Notes: generated by a model from the letters alone, not told the origin. A DNA stretch of 64,000 bases from Speluncibacter jeojiensis (GCF_029589495.1 NZ_JAAIVF010000001.1:1426001-1490000); one strand, 5' to 3'; shown: positions 17,196-25,163, counted from the first letter of the stretch. Numbers and translations are program-made.

Positions 17196-18101
17196 CTACA
17201 TCGCCGCCAACGGCTCGCTGCCGGACCAGTCATGGCCCCAGTAGCTGTCGGCGGTGATCTCCTCGGCGGAGTAGTGGGTCTCGTCGACCTTCATTCCCTC
17301 CGTGCCGAATTCGATGTCCCAGCCGCCGGGCGCCCGGACGTAGAACGACACCATCTTGTCGTTGGTGTGCCGGCCGAGCGTCGAGGACAGCGAGAAGCCG
17401 TCCTTGGCGACCCGGTCGAGCGCCTGACCGACCGCGTCGAGGGTGTCGACCTCGACCATGACGTGGATCAGGCCGGGCGCGCCGCCGTGCGGGGCCGGGC
17501 ACAGCGCCAGGCTGTGGTGGCGCTCGTTGACCCCGAGGAAGCGGATGCGCACCGGACCGAACTCCGGCGGGGCCGGGATCCGGAACGCGCCGCGAGGCAG
17601 GAAGCCCAGCACGTCGGTGTAGAAGGAGAACGCGGCCGGCGAATCCATCACCGGCAGCACCACGTGGCCCAGGCCCTGCGCGCCGGTGACGAACTTCGCC
17701 CCGAACGGGGTGACCACCGGCGAGTGATCGAGCACCGCGCCGTGGAACACCTCCAGCGTGGCGCCGGTCGGGTCGATGAAGGTGATGGCCTCCTCGACCC
17801 TCCGGGCGTCGGCCTCCTCGACCGACAACGGCTTGACCGCGACGCCGGCACGCTCGACCGTCTCGCGGACGCGCTGCAGCGCCGCGCCGTCGCGGACCTC
17901 CCAGCCGATGGTGACGATCTCGTCGGTCTCGCCGGGCACCACGATGATGCGCGCGGCCCGCTCGTCCATCCGCAGGTACAGCGCGTCGTCGTCCGGGCCG
18001 CTGCCCTGCGCGAAGCCCAGGACATCGAACGCGAAGGTGCGCCAGCGGTCCATGTCGTTGGTCTGGACTTTGAGGTAGCCCAGCCCCTTGATGTCAGTCA
18101 T
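17196..18101 (-). CDS. hsaC: HsaC-like extradiol ring-cleavage dioxygenase
   Basis: A 301-aa two-domain type I extradiol dioxygenase, as long as M. tuberculosis HsaC. It would cleave the catechol ring A of 3,4-DHSA-type secosteroids. The iron ligands are visible: His146 (QGLGHVVL), His213 (GLIHVMVE) and Glu264 (WDIEFG). The catalytic His pair is at 195-196 (RHHSL), with Tyr254 near the metal. It is the third gene of a kshA-hsaA-hsaC run. The partner hydrolase HsaD is absent from the window. It differs from the main cholesterol-pathway HsaC at many positions, so it is probably a paralogue for another steroid. Confidence 0.85.
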   Translation of the reverse strand: MTDIKGLGYLKVQTNDMDRWRTFAFDVLGFAQGSGPDDDALYLRMDERAARIIVVPGETDEIVTIGWEVRDGAALQRVRETVERAGVAVKPLSVEEADARRVEEAITFIDPTGATLEVFHGAVLDHSPVVTPFGAKFVTGAQGLGHVVLPVMDSPAAFSFYTDVLGFLPRGAFRIPAPPEFGPVRIRFLGVNERHHSLALCPAPHGGAPGLIHVMVEVDTLDAVGQALDRVAKDGFSLSSTLGRHTNDKMVSFYVRAPGGWDIEFGTEGMKVDETHYSAEEITADSYWGHDWSGSEPLAAM

Positions 18102-18150
18102 TCCCTTGTCCCTCTGGTGGTTCCGGAAGAGCTGGTCGCCTCTACGGCGG

Positions 18151-19329
18151 TCAGATCATCGCCTTGAGCGGATCGGACGGATCGAAGCCCATCGAGCTGA
18201 GTGCCGCTGCGTGGTAGACGGTCGACGGCACGTGGATGGCGTGGTTGAGGCCGACGTGTGCGTCGCGCCAGAAGCGCTGCAATGGATTGGCCTCGCGCAC
18301 CGCGTTGCCGCCGGAGCGGGCGAAGATCTCGTCGACCGCCCGCACCGCACGCCACGCGGCGCGCACCTGGGTGCGGCGGCCGGCCGCACGATCGGCAAAC
18401 GAGACCTCCTTGCCGGAATCGACCCTGTCCCACATCTGGTCGACGTTGGCGAGCAGTTCCTGGCGCGCCGCGTTGATGTCGGCCGCGGCCTCGCCGATGG
18501 CGAACAGCACGTACGGGTCGTCCTTGATAGCGGTGCCCTGGGCGCCGACACGGCCGCGCTGGTAGTCCAGGTGGGCGGCCAGCGCGCCCTCGGCGATGCC
18601 GACCACCGCGGACGTGATGCCCAGCGGGAACATGTTCGACCACGGCATCTTGTACAACGTCTCGGTGACGCCGTACTCCTTCTGGGTGGTGCCGTCGATG
18701 ACCTGGTCGCCGTTCATCACCCGGTAGCTGGGTACGAAGGCGTCCTTGACGATGATGTCCTTCGAGCCGGTGCCCTTGAGCCCGACCACGTTCCACGAGT
18801 CCTCGACAATCTCGTAGTCGCTGCGCGGCAGGATCATGTGCAGCATCGTCGGTCCGGTCGGGACGCCGTTCTCGTCACCGATCAACGCGCCCAGGAAAAC
18901 CCAGTCGCAGTGGTCGGTGCCGGAGGAGAACTGCCAGCGGCCGCTGAACCGGTAGCCGCCGTCGACCGGGATCGCGACGCCCTGCGGGGCGTAGGGGGAG
19001 GCCATCCAGGTGTCGTTGTCGGCACCCCACACCTCCTCCTGCACCTTCGGGTCGGCGAAGGCCAGCTGCCACGGGTGCACGCCGACGATGCCGCACACCC
19101 AGCCGCTGGCGCCGTCGCACGAGGCGACCTTCATGACGGTCTCGGCGAAGTCGCGCGGGTGGGCCTCGAAGCCGCCGAACTTCTTGGGCTGCAGCATCTT
19201 GATCGGGCCGGCGGCACGGAGCTTCTTGGCCGTGTCGTCGGGCAGCTTGCCGAGGCGCTCGGCCTCCTCGGCCTGCGCGCGCAGATCGTCGGCGAGCGCG
19301 ACGATGTTGTCCAGTACCTGGTGGGTCAT
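18151..19329 (-). CDS. hsaA: HsaA-like flavin-dependent monooxygenase
   Basis: A 392-aa oxygenase with the acyl-CoA dehydrogenase fold (group D flavin monooxygenases). HsaA ortho-hydroxylates the phenolic ring of 3-HSA using flavin reduced by HsaB. The segments ASGWVCGIVGVHPWQLA, GRWQFSSGTDHCDWVFLGA and VVGLKGTGSKDI match the family, and the C-terminus keeps FWRDAHVGLNHAIHV near the active site. It lies 49 bases before hsaC and 39 bases after kshA. The only HsaB in the window is about 13 kb away. Confidence 0.85.
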   Translation of the reverse strand: MTHQVLDNIVALADDLRAQAEEAERLGKLPDDTAKKLRAAGPIKMLQPKKFGGFEAHPRDFAETVMKVASCDGASGWVCGIVGVHPWQLAFADPKVQEEVWGADNDTWMASPYAPQGVAIPVDGGYRFSGRWQFSSGTDHCDWVFLGALIGDENGVPTGPTMLHMILPRSDYEIVEDSWNVVGLKGTGSKDIIVKDAFVPSYRVMNGDQVIDGTTQKEYGVTETLYKMPWSNMFPLGITSAVVGIAEGALAAHLDYQRGRVGAQGTAIKDDPYVLFAIGEAAADINAARQELLANVDQMWDRVDSGKEVSFADRAAGRRTQVRAAWRAVRAVDEIFARSGGNAVREANPLQRFWRDAHVGLNHAIHVPSTVYHAAALSSMGFDPSDPLKAMI

Positions 19330-19368
19330 TTTGTGCGGTTCCTTGTGTACGTGTGTGATCCGGTGGGA

Positions 19369-20529
19369 TCAGGCATCGGCGGCGGTCATCACGTCGCCGT
19401 TGGCGATGTTCTCGGCGACCTCGGCCTCCCAGCTCTGCACGGCGCGGGTGGTGTCGATCTCGAACTCGAAACGCTTGGTCATGTCCTCGGTGACGTTCTC
19501 GACGTCCTCGTAGAACTGCTGGTACCAGCGACGCAGCTGGTAGACCGGGCCGTCCTCCTCGGAGAGCAGCGGGTTGTCGATGCGGGTCTTGTTCTTCCAG
19601 ATCTCGACGTCCTGCTCGAACCCGACCTTGACGCCCTCGGTGAACTTCTCGGCCATCGCGGCGTTCTCCTCGTCGGAGAGCATCGGCAGCTTCTTGACGA
19701 TCGCGCCGTACTGCAGCTTGAACGAGTTCGCGGAGATCGGGTAGTGGCAGTTGATCAGCACCGTCTCGATGAGCTGGCCGTTCGCCTCGCTGTAGAGCCA
19801 GTCGATCATGTACGACGGACCGAAGTACGAGGCCTCCGACCGCAGCGTCGAGTTGGGGTCGTCGTAGTTGGTGCCGACCTCGATGTCCTGGCGCGGGGTG
19901 GAACTCATGTACTGCGTAGCCACGTGATCCTCGAAGACGTTCTTGAAGAAGCGCGGGAACGCGTAGTGCACGTAGAAGAAGTGCGCCATGTCGACGACGT
20001 TGTCGACGATCTCGCGGCAGTTCGAGCCGGTGACGATCTGGGTCTGCCAGTTCCAGTCGGTCCACTCGTCGGTGCCGTAGCCCTCGAGCTGCGGGATGGT
20101 GACGCCCGCCGGCGGCGGGTTGCCCTGCGGGTCGTGCCAGACGAACAGCTGCCCGTTGCGCTCGAGCGTCTCCCAGCCGCGGGTGCGTGCCCGCATCGGG
20201 ACGCGCTTGGCGTACGGGATGTCCTTGCAGCGGCCGTCGCCGCCCCAGCGCCAGTCGTGGAACGGGCACGCGATGGTGTCGCCCTTGATGGTGCCCTGGG
20301 ACAGGTCGCCGCCCATGTGCCGGCAGTAGGCGTCGAGGACCTTCAGGTCGCCGTTGCTGTCCGCCCAGACGACCAGCTTGGTGTCGAACGCCTCGATCGA
20401 ATGCGGCTTGCCATCCTTGAAGTCCTTGACCAGACCCAGCAGGTGCCATCCGCGCGCGAACCGCGTGGGGTTGCCGCCCGACTCGATCATCCTGACTTCG
20501 TCGTCGACATCAGTCGAATTGACCGTCAT
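19369..20529 (-). CDS. kshA: 3-ketosteroid 9-alpha-hydroxylase oxygenase subunit (KshA)
   Basis: A 386-aa Rieske oxygenase. The [2Fe-2S] ligands are C69-x-H71 and C88-x2-H91 (CPFHDWRW). The mononuclear iron ligands His183, His188 (DMAHFFYVHYAF) and Asp307 correspond to His181, His186 and Asp304 of M. tuberculosis KshA. With KstD it opens ring B of the steroid nucleus. GGAGG lies 5 bases before the ATG. The reductase KshB is not in the window. It leads the kshA-hsaA-hsaC operon; an inverted repeat covers its inferred promoter. Confidence 0.9.
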   Translation of the reverse strand: MTVNSTDVDDEVRMIESGGNPTRFARGWHLLGLVKDFKDGKPHSIEAFDTKLVVWADSNGDLKVLDAYCRHMGGDLSQGTIKGDTIACPFHDWRWGGDGRCKDIPYAKRVPMRARTRGWETLERNGQLFVWHDPQGNPPPAGVTIPQLEGYGTDEWTDWNWQTQIVTGSNCREIVDNVVDMAHFFYVHYAFPRFFKNVFEDHVATQYMSSTPRQDIEVGTNYDDPNSTLRSEASYFGPSYMIDWLYSEANGQLIETVLINCHYPISANSFKLQYGAIVKKLPMLSDEENAAMAEKFTEGVKVGFEQDVEIWKNKTRIDNPLLSEEDGPVYQLRRWYQQFYEDVENVTEDMTKRFEFEIDTTRAVQSWEAEVAENIANGDVMTAADA

Positions 20530-20546
20530 TGCTTCCTCCGCTCTAC

Positions 20547-20581
20547 GACCTGAGACATCCGCAGGTGTGGTTCAGGTCATA
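20547..20581 (-). promoter_or_regulatory. kshA promoter with inverted repeat
   Basis: GACCTGA (20547-20553) and TCAGGTC (20572-20578) are perfect 7-bp arms, with a shorter imperfect palindrome (CCGCAGGTGTGG) between them. The inferred minus-strand -10 TATGAC (20581-20576) overlaps the right arm, so a bound repressor would block kshA transcription. Confidence 0.5.
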
Positions 20582-20615
20582 GTCGGCCGACGGCAAGGCG
20601 GATGACACGCCCGTC

Positions 20616-20630
20616 TCCCGCTGAGCGAGA
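20616..20630. promoter_or_regulatory. Recurring element upstream of kshA
   Basis: TCCCGCTGAGCGAGA belongs to the recurring interrupted palindrome. Its centre is 42 bases upstream of the inferred kshA -10. Confidence 0.5.
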
Positions 20631-20675
20631 GGCTTTCCTAAACGACCGCCGAGCGCCCACCCGCAGGGGTAAAAC

Positions 20676-20727
20676 GCCCGGTCAGCGGGACGCGGCAGCG
20701 GCTGACGACGGCAGACGGGTCTAACGT
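20676..20727 (+). promoter_or_regulatory. Promoter of the MaoC-like gene with recurring element
   Basis: GCCCGGTCAGCGGGA (20676-20690) is another copy of the element. Its centre is 39 bases upstream of the inferred -10 TAACGT (20722-20727). Together with 20616-20630 it places two copies between divergent genes. Confidence 0.5.
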
Positions 20728-20773
20728 GGAGGGCGGCGTCACCGGGAGAGACGTCAAGAGAGCGAGGAATGCG

Positions 20774-21433
20774 ATGAGCACACTGACCGCATCGGAAGAA
20801 GCCCGGGTCCTCTGGGCAGAGGTGCCGTGGACGCTGGCGGCACGGTCGCTGTGCACGCAGGCGCTGCCCACGAGTGCCGCGAGCCCCTGGGGGACCGGCG
20901 GCGAGCTCCCCACCGCGGACTGTGCGCTCGAGCAGGACTTCGTCTTCCACGGCCCGCCGCCGGAGGCGGGGGACACGCTCTCGGCTTACACCGAGGTCTC
21001 GGCGCATCCCGGCGGTTCGCCGGCGGACCGGACGCTGCTGACCCGCTTCTGGGACAACGACGGCCGGCAGGTGCTCGAGGCGTGGACCAACGGCGCGGAC
21101 GTGTCCGCGTTCACCTCGCACCACGCGCAGGTCACCGTGGTGTCGGAGCCGGCCGCGCTCGGGCGTCCCGACGCGCACATCGCCGACGTGCTGGCGTCGT
21201 TCGCCGCCACGAGGTTTCCCTCGGAACAGTTGCGGCGCTTCAGGACTCGAGTGCGGCTGCTGTCGGCACCCGAGCACACCTGCACGGCGTACGTGGTCCA
21301 GCGCTACGTCCAGGACGGCGAGACCCGCGTCGACGTCGAGCTGACCTGCACGCTGCCCGACGGTACGGTCGCCGCGCAGGCGTGGGCGAGCGTCGCCGAG
21401 GACGAGGCTCTCCCGGGTACGCGTATCGGGTAG
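20774..21433 (+). CDS. MaoC-like double hot-dog protein
   Basis: A 219-aa protein whose two halves look like hot-dog domains. VFHGPPPEAGDTLSAYTEVS belongs to the first (about residues 50-75) and LRRFRTRVRLLSAPEHTCTA to the second (about 150-175). The usual MaoC hydratase dipad (D-x4-H) is not visible, so it may be a thioesterase-like or non-catalytic member. GAGGA stands 5 bases before the ATG. It is divergent from kshA and shares its control region, suggesting a role in steroid CoA-ester metabolism, which is inference. Confidence 0.6.
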   Translation: MSTLTASEEARVLWAEVPWTLAARSLCTQALPTSAASPWGTGGELPTADCALEQDFVFHGPPPEAGDTLSAYTEVSAHPGGSPADRTLLTRFWDNDGRQVLEAWTNGADVSAFTSHHAQVTVVSEPAALGRPDAHIADVLASFAATRFPSEQLRRFRTRVRLLSAPEHTCTAYVVQRYVQDGETRVDVELTCTLPDGTVAAQAWASVAEDEALPGTRIG

Positions 21434-21553
21434 GGCTCGTGGGAGCTCCTCGATTCGAATCGGCAAAGGGCACAACGGCGCTCCAGTCCAGCAGATCGAT
21501 CAACCGGACACCCGTAACAGCAATCGGTTCGGTGTATCACCGGCTACGCTGCG

Positions 21554-21575
21554 CAGCCCACTCCGGAGTGGGCTG
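21554..21575. terminator. 22-bp perfect palindrome
   Basis: Bases 21554-21564 and 21565-21575 are exact reverse complements with no spacer. It lies 120 bases after the MaoC-like gene and just before the resolvase remnant. It could be a terminator or a recombination-site arm; no resolvase res-like repeats were found next to it. Confidence 0.45.
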
Positions 21576-21611
21576 ACGGAAGGGCGACGCGCCCCGCCGT
21601 CGGACGGTCGG

Positions 21612-21985
21612 ATGATCGACCTGCGAGCGACCGCCGACGAACTCGAGGCCAAGGGCACCCGGCTGAGCATCGGCGGACTCATCCACGATCCCACCGACCC
21701 GACCGACCCCACCGGGAAACTGTTCTTCGGGATGCTGTCCCTGATGGCGGAGTTCGAGTCCGACCTGATCAGGGCCCGCGCCCGCGAGGGCGGGGCCGAG
21801 GCAAAGAAGGCCGGTCGGCTCAAAGGTAACAACCGAACCTCTCTGTCCTGCAACGCAAACACCTGCTCGCGAACTACGACTCCGGTGACTACTCCGCCGT
21901 TCAACTCTGCGAGATCAGCGGCCTGTCCCGCTCCGCGAGGTACGCGGCACTGCAACGAGCCAGGGACGAGTCGGTCAGGTCCTGA
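21612..21985 (+). pseudogene. Serine resolvase/invertase remnant
   Basis: The first part reads as the end of a resolvase catalytic domain and its long helix: MIDLRATADELEAKG, SIGGLIHDPTDPT, KLFFGMLSLMAEFESDLIRA, then AKKAGRLKG. The DNA-binding domain continues in another frame (LQRKHLLANYD, VQLCEISGLSRSARYAALQR) to a stop at 21985. A single-base shift therefore lies near 21830-21850. The N-terminal part with the catalytic serine is missing. It is a dead copy from a Tn3-like or similar element. Confidence 0.85.
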
Positions 21986-22106
21986 CCGCGACGCCGGCAT
22001 CGCCGATCCCCACACGGCCCGCCGTCTCGACCACCCCGGACAGTGTCTCGAAAGTCGCGCCCGTAGCGAGTCGGTGACACCTCGTGGTGGAACGAACTCA
22101 TGAGAC

Positions 22107-22148
22107 GCCGCCGGCCAGGGATCGGTCTGGTACCTGCCGGCCGGCGGC
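22107..22148. repeat. Inverted repeat before the antitoxin gene
   Basis: GCCGCCGGCC (22107-22116) and GGCCGGCGGC (22139-22148) are perfect 10-bp arms around 22 bases. It lies between the resolvase remnant and the RHH gene and may be a terminator or an old element end. Confidence 0.45.
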
Positions 22149-22207
22149 GCCCGGCGCCACCTTCTCGGGGCTGGTCAGCGCCTGTAGTCGAGGACCTGTT
22201 TTCGTAA

Positions 22208-22213
22208 TACAAT
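22208..22213 (+). promoter_or_regulatory. -10 element of the RHH antitoxin gene
   Basis: TACAAT stands 7 bases before the ATG at 22221 in an unusually AT-rich patch and no ribosome site is present. The transcript is probably leaderless. Confidence 0.55.
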
Positions 22214-22220
22214 AATCGCT

Positions 22221-22481
22221 ATGGCTGAGGAGACGATCAAGGGAACACCCGTCACGGACGGGATGATCCAGGATTGGGCGGACGAGGCTGAGGCTGGCTA
22301 TGACGTCGAGAAGCCGCGCAAACGTGGCCGACCGACCATCGGTGACGGCCCCGGAGCGGTGGTGCCGGTGCGGATGGATGCGGCGTTGCTCGAGGCGCTC
22401 AACGCCCGCGCCGAGCAAGAGCGTGTGTCCCGGTCCGAGGCGATCCGCGAAGCGGTGCGTGCCTGGACCCAGGTCGCGTGA
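22221..22481 (+). CDS. Ribbon-helix-helix (CopG-type) antitoxin
   Basis: An 86-aa protein. The C-terminal half, VVPVRMDAALLEALNARAEQ then VSRSEAIREAVRAW, is a ribbon-helix-helix DNA-binding domain. The N-terminal half is acidic, with a basic RKRGRP stretch between, the part that normally grips a toxin. Its stop codon overlaps the GTG of a following toxin remnant, as in intact toxin-antitoxin pairs. The antitoxin frame is whole although the toxin is broken, so it may persist only as a repressor. Confidence 0.8.
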   Translation: MAEETIKGTPVTDGMIQDWADEAEAGYDVEKPRKRGRPTIGDGPGAVVPVRMDAALLEALNARAEQERVSRSEAIREAVRAWTQVA

Positions 22482-22581
22482 AGGCGCATAGATCCGCACT
22501 CAAACACGGGATCAACGAAGACGACGGCTCTACGCCGCCGAGCACGCTGTGTACCTGGTCGACTTGGATGACGGGAGATGA
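22478..22581 (+). pseudogene. Broken toxin gene (BrnT-like) after the antitoxin
   Basis: The frame opens with KAHRSALKHGINEDD, like small toxins that accompany CopG-type antitoxins. A one-base loss after GAC GAC (near 22525) shifts the continuation LYAAEHAVYLVDLDD into another frame. Recognisable toxin sequence ends at about 22572, where an unrelated minus-strand gene remnant starts. The protein cannot be made in full. The BrnT label is by resemblance only. Confidence 0.75.
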
Positions 22582-22663
22582 TCGTCTTTGCTTGCGCGAA
22601 GGCGATCTCGAAGTCTCGTTCTTGCCCGGGGCGGACGGTAAGCAGTGCATGTTCGAGGACCAT
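22573..22663 (-). pseudogene. Truncated antibiotic-biosynthesis-monooxygenase (ABM) gene
   Basis: The frame opens with MVLEHALLTVRPGQERDFE and AFAQAKTIIS, the N-terminal third of a roughly 95-aa ABM-like dimeric barrel. It then runs into toxin-gene sequence at about 22573 and loses all likeness. The ATG overlaps the GNAT stop (TGATG), so the two formed a coupled pair before truncation. Confidence 0.75.
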
Positions 22664-23187
22664 CAGCCGCGCACCGCCGACGACTCGCGCAGACGCGCGG
22701 CAAGTCGCCGATTTACCTGCGGCCAGTCCTCGGCGGTAATCGAGAACATGACCGAGTCCCGCACGGTGCCGTCCTCACGGCGGAAGTGCCGTCGCAGCGT
22801 CCCCTCATAGCGGGCACCGAGTCGGGCAATCGCCCGCTGGGAGCGGCGATTTCGGACGTCGGTCTTGAGTTGCACGCGGCCGGCGCGGAGCGTGTCGAAC
22901 GCGTACCCCAGCAGCAACCACTTGACCTCGGGGTTTACTGCACTGGACCACACCGCGGGTGTGTACTTCGTCGACCCGATCTCAAGGCTCGCATCGCGGA
23001 CGCTGTCCGCAAAGTAAGAGGTCGACCCGACGATCGCGCCGGCCGCCATGCCTCCGATGCCGCGCCGCAACCGTACGGTCCACGGATGCCACTCGACGGA
23101 TGCGAGCCGGTCGATCAGCTTTCGCGCGAGCTGTTCCGGGTCACGAGGGCGGCCGGGCACGTGGGCCCACACGGCGTCGTGGATCAC
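22663..23187 (-). CDS. GNAT acetyltransferase, probably N-terminally truncated
   Basis: A 174-aa frame with a RimJ/RimL-type GNAT domain: WTVRLRRG, SLEIGSTKYTPAVW, AVNPEVKWLLLGYAFD, VQLKTDVRNRRSQRAIARLG and YEGTLRRHFRR. Family members usually begin with 20-25 more residues forming the first strand. Here the readable start is a GTG inside the domain, and the open frame upstream does not resemble a GNAT start. The acetyl-CoA loop is present, but activity is doubtful. Confidence 0.65.
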   Translation of the reverse strand: MIHDAVWAHVPGRPRDPEQLARKLIDRLASVEWHPWTVRLRRGIGGMAAGAIVGSTSYFADSVRDASLEIGSTKYTPAVWSSAVNPEVKWLLLGYAFDTLRAGRVQLKTDVRNRRSQRAIARLGARYEGTLRRHFRREDGTVRDSVMFSITAEDWPQVNRRLAARLRESSAVRG

Positions 23188-23289
23188 GCCGCAGCGGGTG
23201 AAACACGGTGGAGTCGTATCCGCGACGCGGTCCCGAGCCGTTGCCTTCGCGCTGGGGACCTGCGCCGCGGACCGAATGTGCCTGCTCGG

Positions 23290-23412
23290 CTACGTGCCCG
23301 AGGTTCCGCCGGTCCCGTCGCCGCCGGTACCCGTGCCGCCGCCGGGCGCGGCTCCGGCGAGGATGCCGATGATCTTCTCGATGATCGTGTTCCAGTCAAT
23401 CTCCGAGGACAT
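23290..23412 (-). CDS. Small 40-aa protein with Gly/Thr-rich tail
   Basis: A 40-codon frame preceded by a strong AGGGAGG 5 bases before the ATG. The product has an amphipathic start (MSSEIDWNTIIEKIIGILAG) and a tail of Gly/Thr repeats (GTGTGGDGTGG). No family is known to me. The excellent ribosome site and the clean ends argue that it is translated. Confidence 0.5.
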   Translation of the reverse strand: MSSEIDWNTIIEKIIGILAGAAPGGGTGTGGDGTGGTSGT

Positions 23413-23513
23413 GAACGCCTCCCTCTCGATCCGTTGTGTTTACTGATCAACCCATGGGCGCAAGCTCATTCGTACCGCACCTGCCGGGTTCGCGCGCGTC
23501 GAGACGGAAATCT

Positions 23514-23528
23514 GTCCGCTGACCGGGA
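23514..23528. promoter_or_regulatory. Copy of the recurring element
   Basis: GTCCGCTGACCGGGA (reverse strand TCCCGGTCAGCGGAC) is nearly the same as the copy upstream of the aldo-keto reductase. It lies 53 bases before the secreted-protein gene, but spacing to a convincing -10 could not be settled. Confidence 0.4.
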
Positions 23529-23580
23529 CGCTGTAGCAAGATCGGGGACAACCCACTGAACCGAAGGCAAGGACGAACGT

Positions 23581-24096
23581 ATGCGATTGATCTCCCGGGC
23601 CGCGCTGGTGACGGCAGCTGCGATTCCGTCGGCAGTGCTGGCCCCGGCGATGGCCTCGGCGGTCACGCCGGGCGACGTCTCCTACAGCTACTCGGTCCGC
23701 GGTTCGACGGTCACCAACACGATCATCAACCACTCGGGTGCTCCGCTGACGTGCGGGACGTCGCTCGCGCCGGCGCCCGGCGGGGTGCTGCCCCCGGTCG
23801 CCGGCGTGATCGCCGCCGGGCAGACGCTCTACGACCAGGGCGTCATCCCGGTCGGCACCGCGACACAGACCGTCACCGACATCCCGGCCGGTTCGTACGT
23901 CGTGTTGGCGACCTGCAGTCGTTCCGACGGCCTGAACTCCGGCATGTGGGTCTCCGCGTACCCCGGAGTCGACCCGTTCCTCAAGGCCTTCCCGCTGCCC
24001 GTCTTCACGGTTCGGCAGGCCTCGAGCATCGTTTCCGTGCCCGGTGACGGCCCCGTGCCGCCGCCTCCGGGCGTCTCGGGCCCGTTCGGCAGCTGA
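23581..24096 (+). CDS. Secreted protein of unknown function
   Basis: A 171-aa protein with a Sec signal peptide: basic MRLISR, a hydrophobic core of Ala/Val/Leu, and a probable cleavage at AMASA near residue 26-27. The mature part is beta-rich with two cysteines (in LTCGTS and ATCSRS) that could form a disulfide, and a Pro-rich C-terminus (PVPPPPGVSG). It resembles small exported proteins of mycobacteria in general style only. AAGGACG lies 5 bases before the ATG. Confidence 0.72.
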   Translation: MRLISRAALVTAAAIPSAVLAPAMASAVTPGDVSYSYSVRGSTVTNTIINHSGAPLTCGTSLAPAPGGVLPPVAGVIAAGQTLYDQGVIPVGTATQTVTDIPAGSYVVLATCSRSDGLNSGMWVSAYPGVDPFLKAFPLPVFTVRQASSIVSVPGDGPVPPPPGVSGPFGS

Positions 24097-24148
24097 CCAC
24101 CCCAATGTCCTGAGGCCCTGCGGTGGGATGCAGCCGCGGCTCCGGTGT

Positions 24149-25081
24149 TCACACCAGCCGAAGGACCAGTTTGCCGCCGGCCCGGCCGGACAGGCTCAGC
24201 TCCGCGGCCCCGCGCCAGTCCTCGAGCGGGACGGCACGCGCGACCGGCACCGTGAACTCGCCCTTCGCCGCCAACTGGGCGTAGTCGCCCAGTGTGCGGC
24301 CCGGGTCGTGGACCGTGTTCGCGCTGAACTGGGTTCGCGCACCCAGTTCGTGGGCCGCGGCGAAGTCGCTGAGCGTCAGCACATCGGCCGGCTTGCCGAC
24401 CGTCCGGACGACCTCGGGCAGGCAGTTGCTCACCGGTGCCGCATCCAGAGCGAGGTCGACCCGGCCACCGGCCAACTCCAGGATCCGCTCAGCCATGCCC
24501 TCCCCGTAGGCGGTGATCTGGGCGCCCAAGGCGCGCAACGCGTCGGCATAGGTCTTGCCCGTGGAAGCGATGACCCGGGCCCCCCGCCGCAACACCATCT
24601 GCACCGCGGCATATCCGACAGTGGTGCCCGCACCATTGACGAACACGGTGATGCCGTCGGCGGATTCGGGGACGCCGAGCCCGGCCAGGCCGTGGTGGGC
24701 CGTCTCGACCGCCATCGGCAGCGCGGCGGCGGCGACCGGATCGAGGCCCGGCGGACGGGGAAACCAGCGGTCCAGAACCGCGTGGTCGGACGCACCGGCC
24801 GTTGATGACCGGAACGGCACCGGGCCGAGAACCGCGTCGCCGATCTCGACGCCGGCCACTCCGGAACCGAGCGCATCGACGGTCCCGGACACCTCGAGCC
24901 CGATACCGCGAGGAAGGGTGCCCGCGAACAGTCCGTCGCACAGCGCCCAGTCCGCGGGGTTCAACCCGCAGGCCTGGACCGCGATCCGGACCTGGCCCGG
25001 CCCCGGCGTGGGAATTTCGGCCTCGTCGAGCCGGACGACGTCGAGCGGCGGGCCGTATTCGTGGAAGCGAAGGGTGCGCAT
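24149..25081 (-). CDS. Zinc-free quinone oxidoreductase-like (MDR family)
   Basis: A 310-aa medium-chain dehydrogenase/reductase of the quinone oxidoreductase type, NADPH-dependent. The N-terminal catalytic domain has VQACGLNPADW and GLEVSGTVDALG. The nucleotide-binding domain carries VNGAGTTVGYAAVQM (residues about 148-162). Zinc ligands are absent. AGGAGG precedes the ATG. It is divergent from a TetR across a double operator, so the pair is likely an electrophile- or quinone-inducible switch. Confidence 0.83.
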   Translation of the reverse strand: MRTLRFHEYGPPLDVVRLDEAEIPTPGPGQVRIAVQACGLNPADWALCDGLFAGTLPRGIGLEVSGTVDALGSGVAGVEIGDAVLGPVPFRSSTAGASDHAVLDRWFPRPPGLDPVAAAALPMAVETAHHGLAGLGVPESADGITVFVNGAGTTVGYAAVQMVLRRGARVIASTGKTYADALRALGAQITAYGEGMAERILELAGGRVDLALDAAPVSNCLPEVVRTVGKPADVLTLSDFAAAHELGARTQFSANTVHDPGRTLGDYAQLAAKGEFTVPVARAVPLEDWRGAAELSLSGRAGGKLVLRLV

Positions 25082-25097
25082 GATGCCTCCTAATCAA

Positions 25098-25150
25098 TGA
25101 CAGCAGGTGCTGTCGTCACTCACCGTAGCTGACGACAGCATCTGCTGTCA
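25098..25150. promoter_or_regulatory. Twin TetR operators
   Basis: Two palindromes of the form GACAGCA-NN-TGCTGTC occupy 25099-25114 and 25134-25149. The whole left site (about 21 bases) is the reverse complement of the right one with one mismatch, making a large symmetrical array. The right copy abuts the TetR -10 (TATGCT, 25152-25157). The left copy overlaps the oxidoreductase promoter. Confidence 0.8.
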
Positions 25151-25163
25151 CTATGCTGAGCGC

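Noticed and set aside
18626-18639. GGGAACATGTTCGA, which resembles a KstR box.
   Set aside because: It lies deep inside the hsaA coding region, lacks the first T of the consensus and encodes a normal part of the protein.
21440-21480. GATTCGAATC-type sequence resembling a tRNA T-loop next to the resolvase remnant, a possible attachment site.
   Set aside because: The T-stem would have only three pairs, and no acceptor, D or anticodon arm could be drawn around it.
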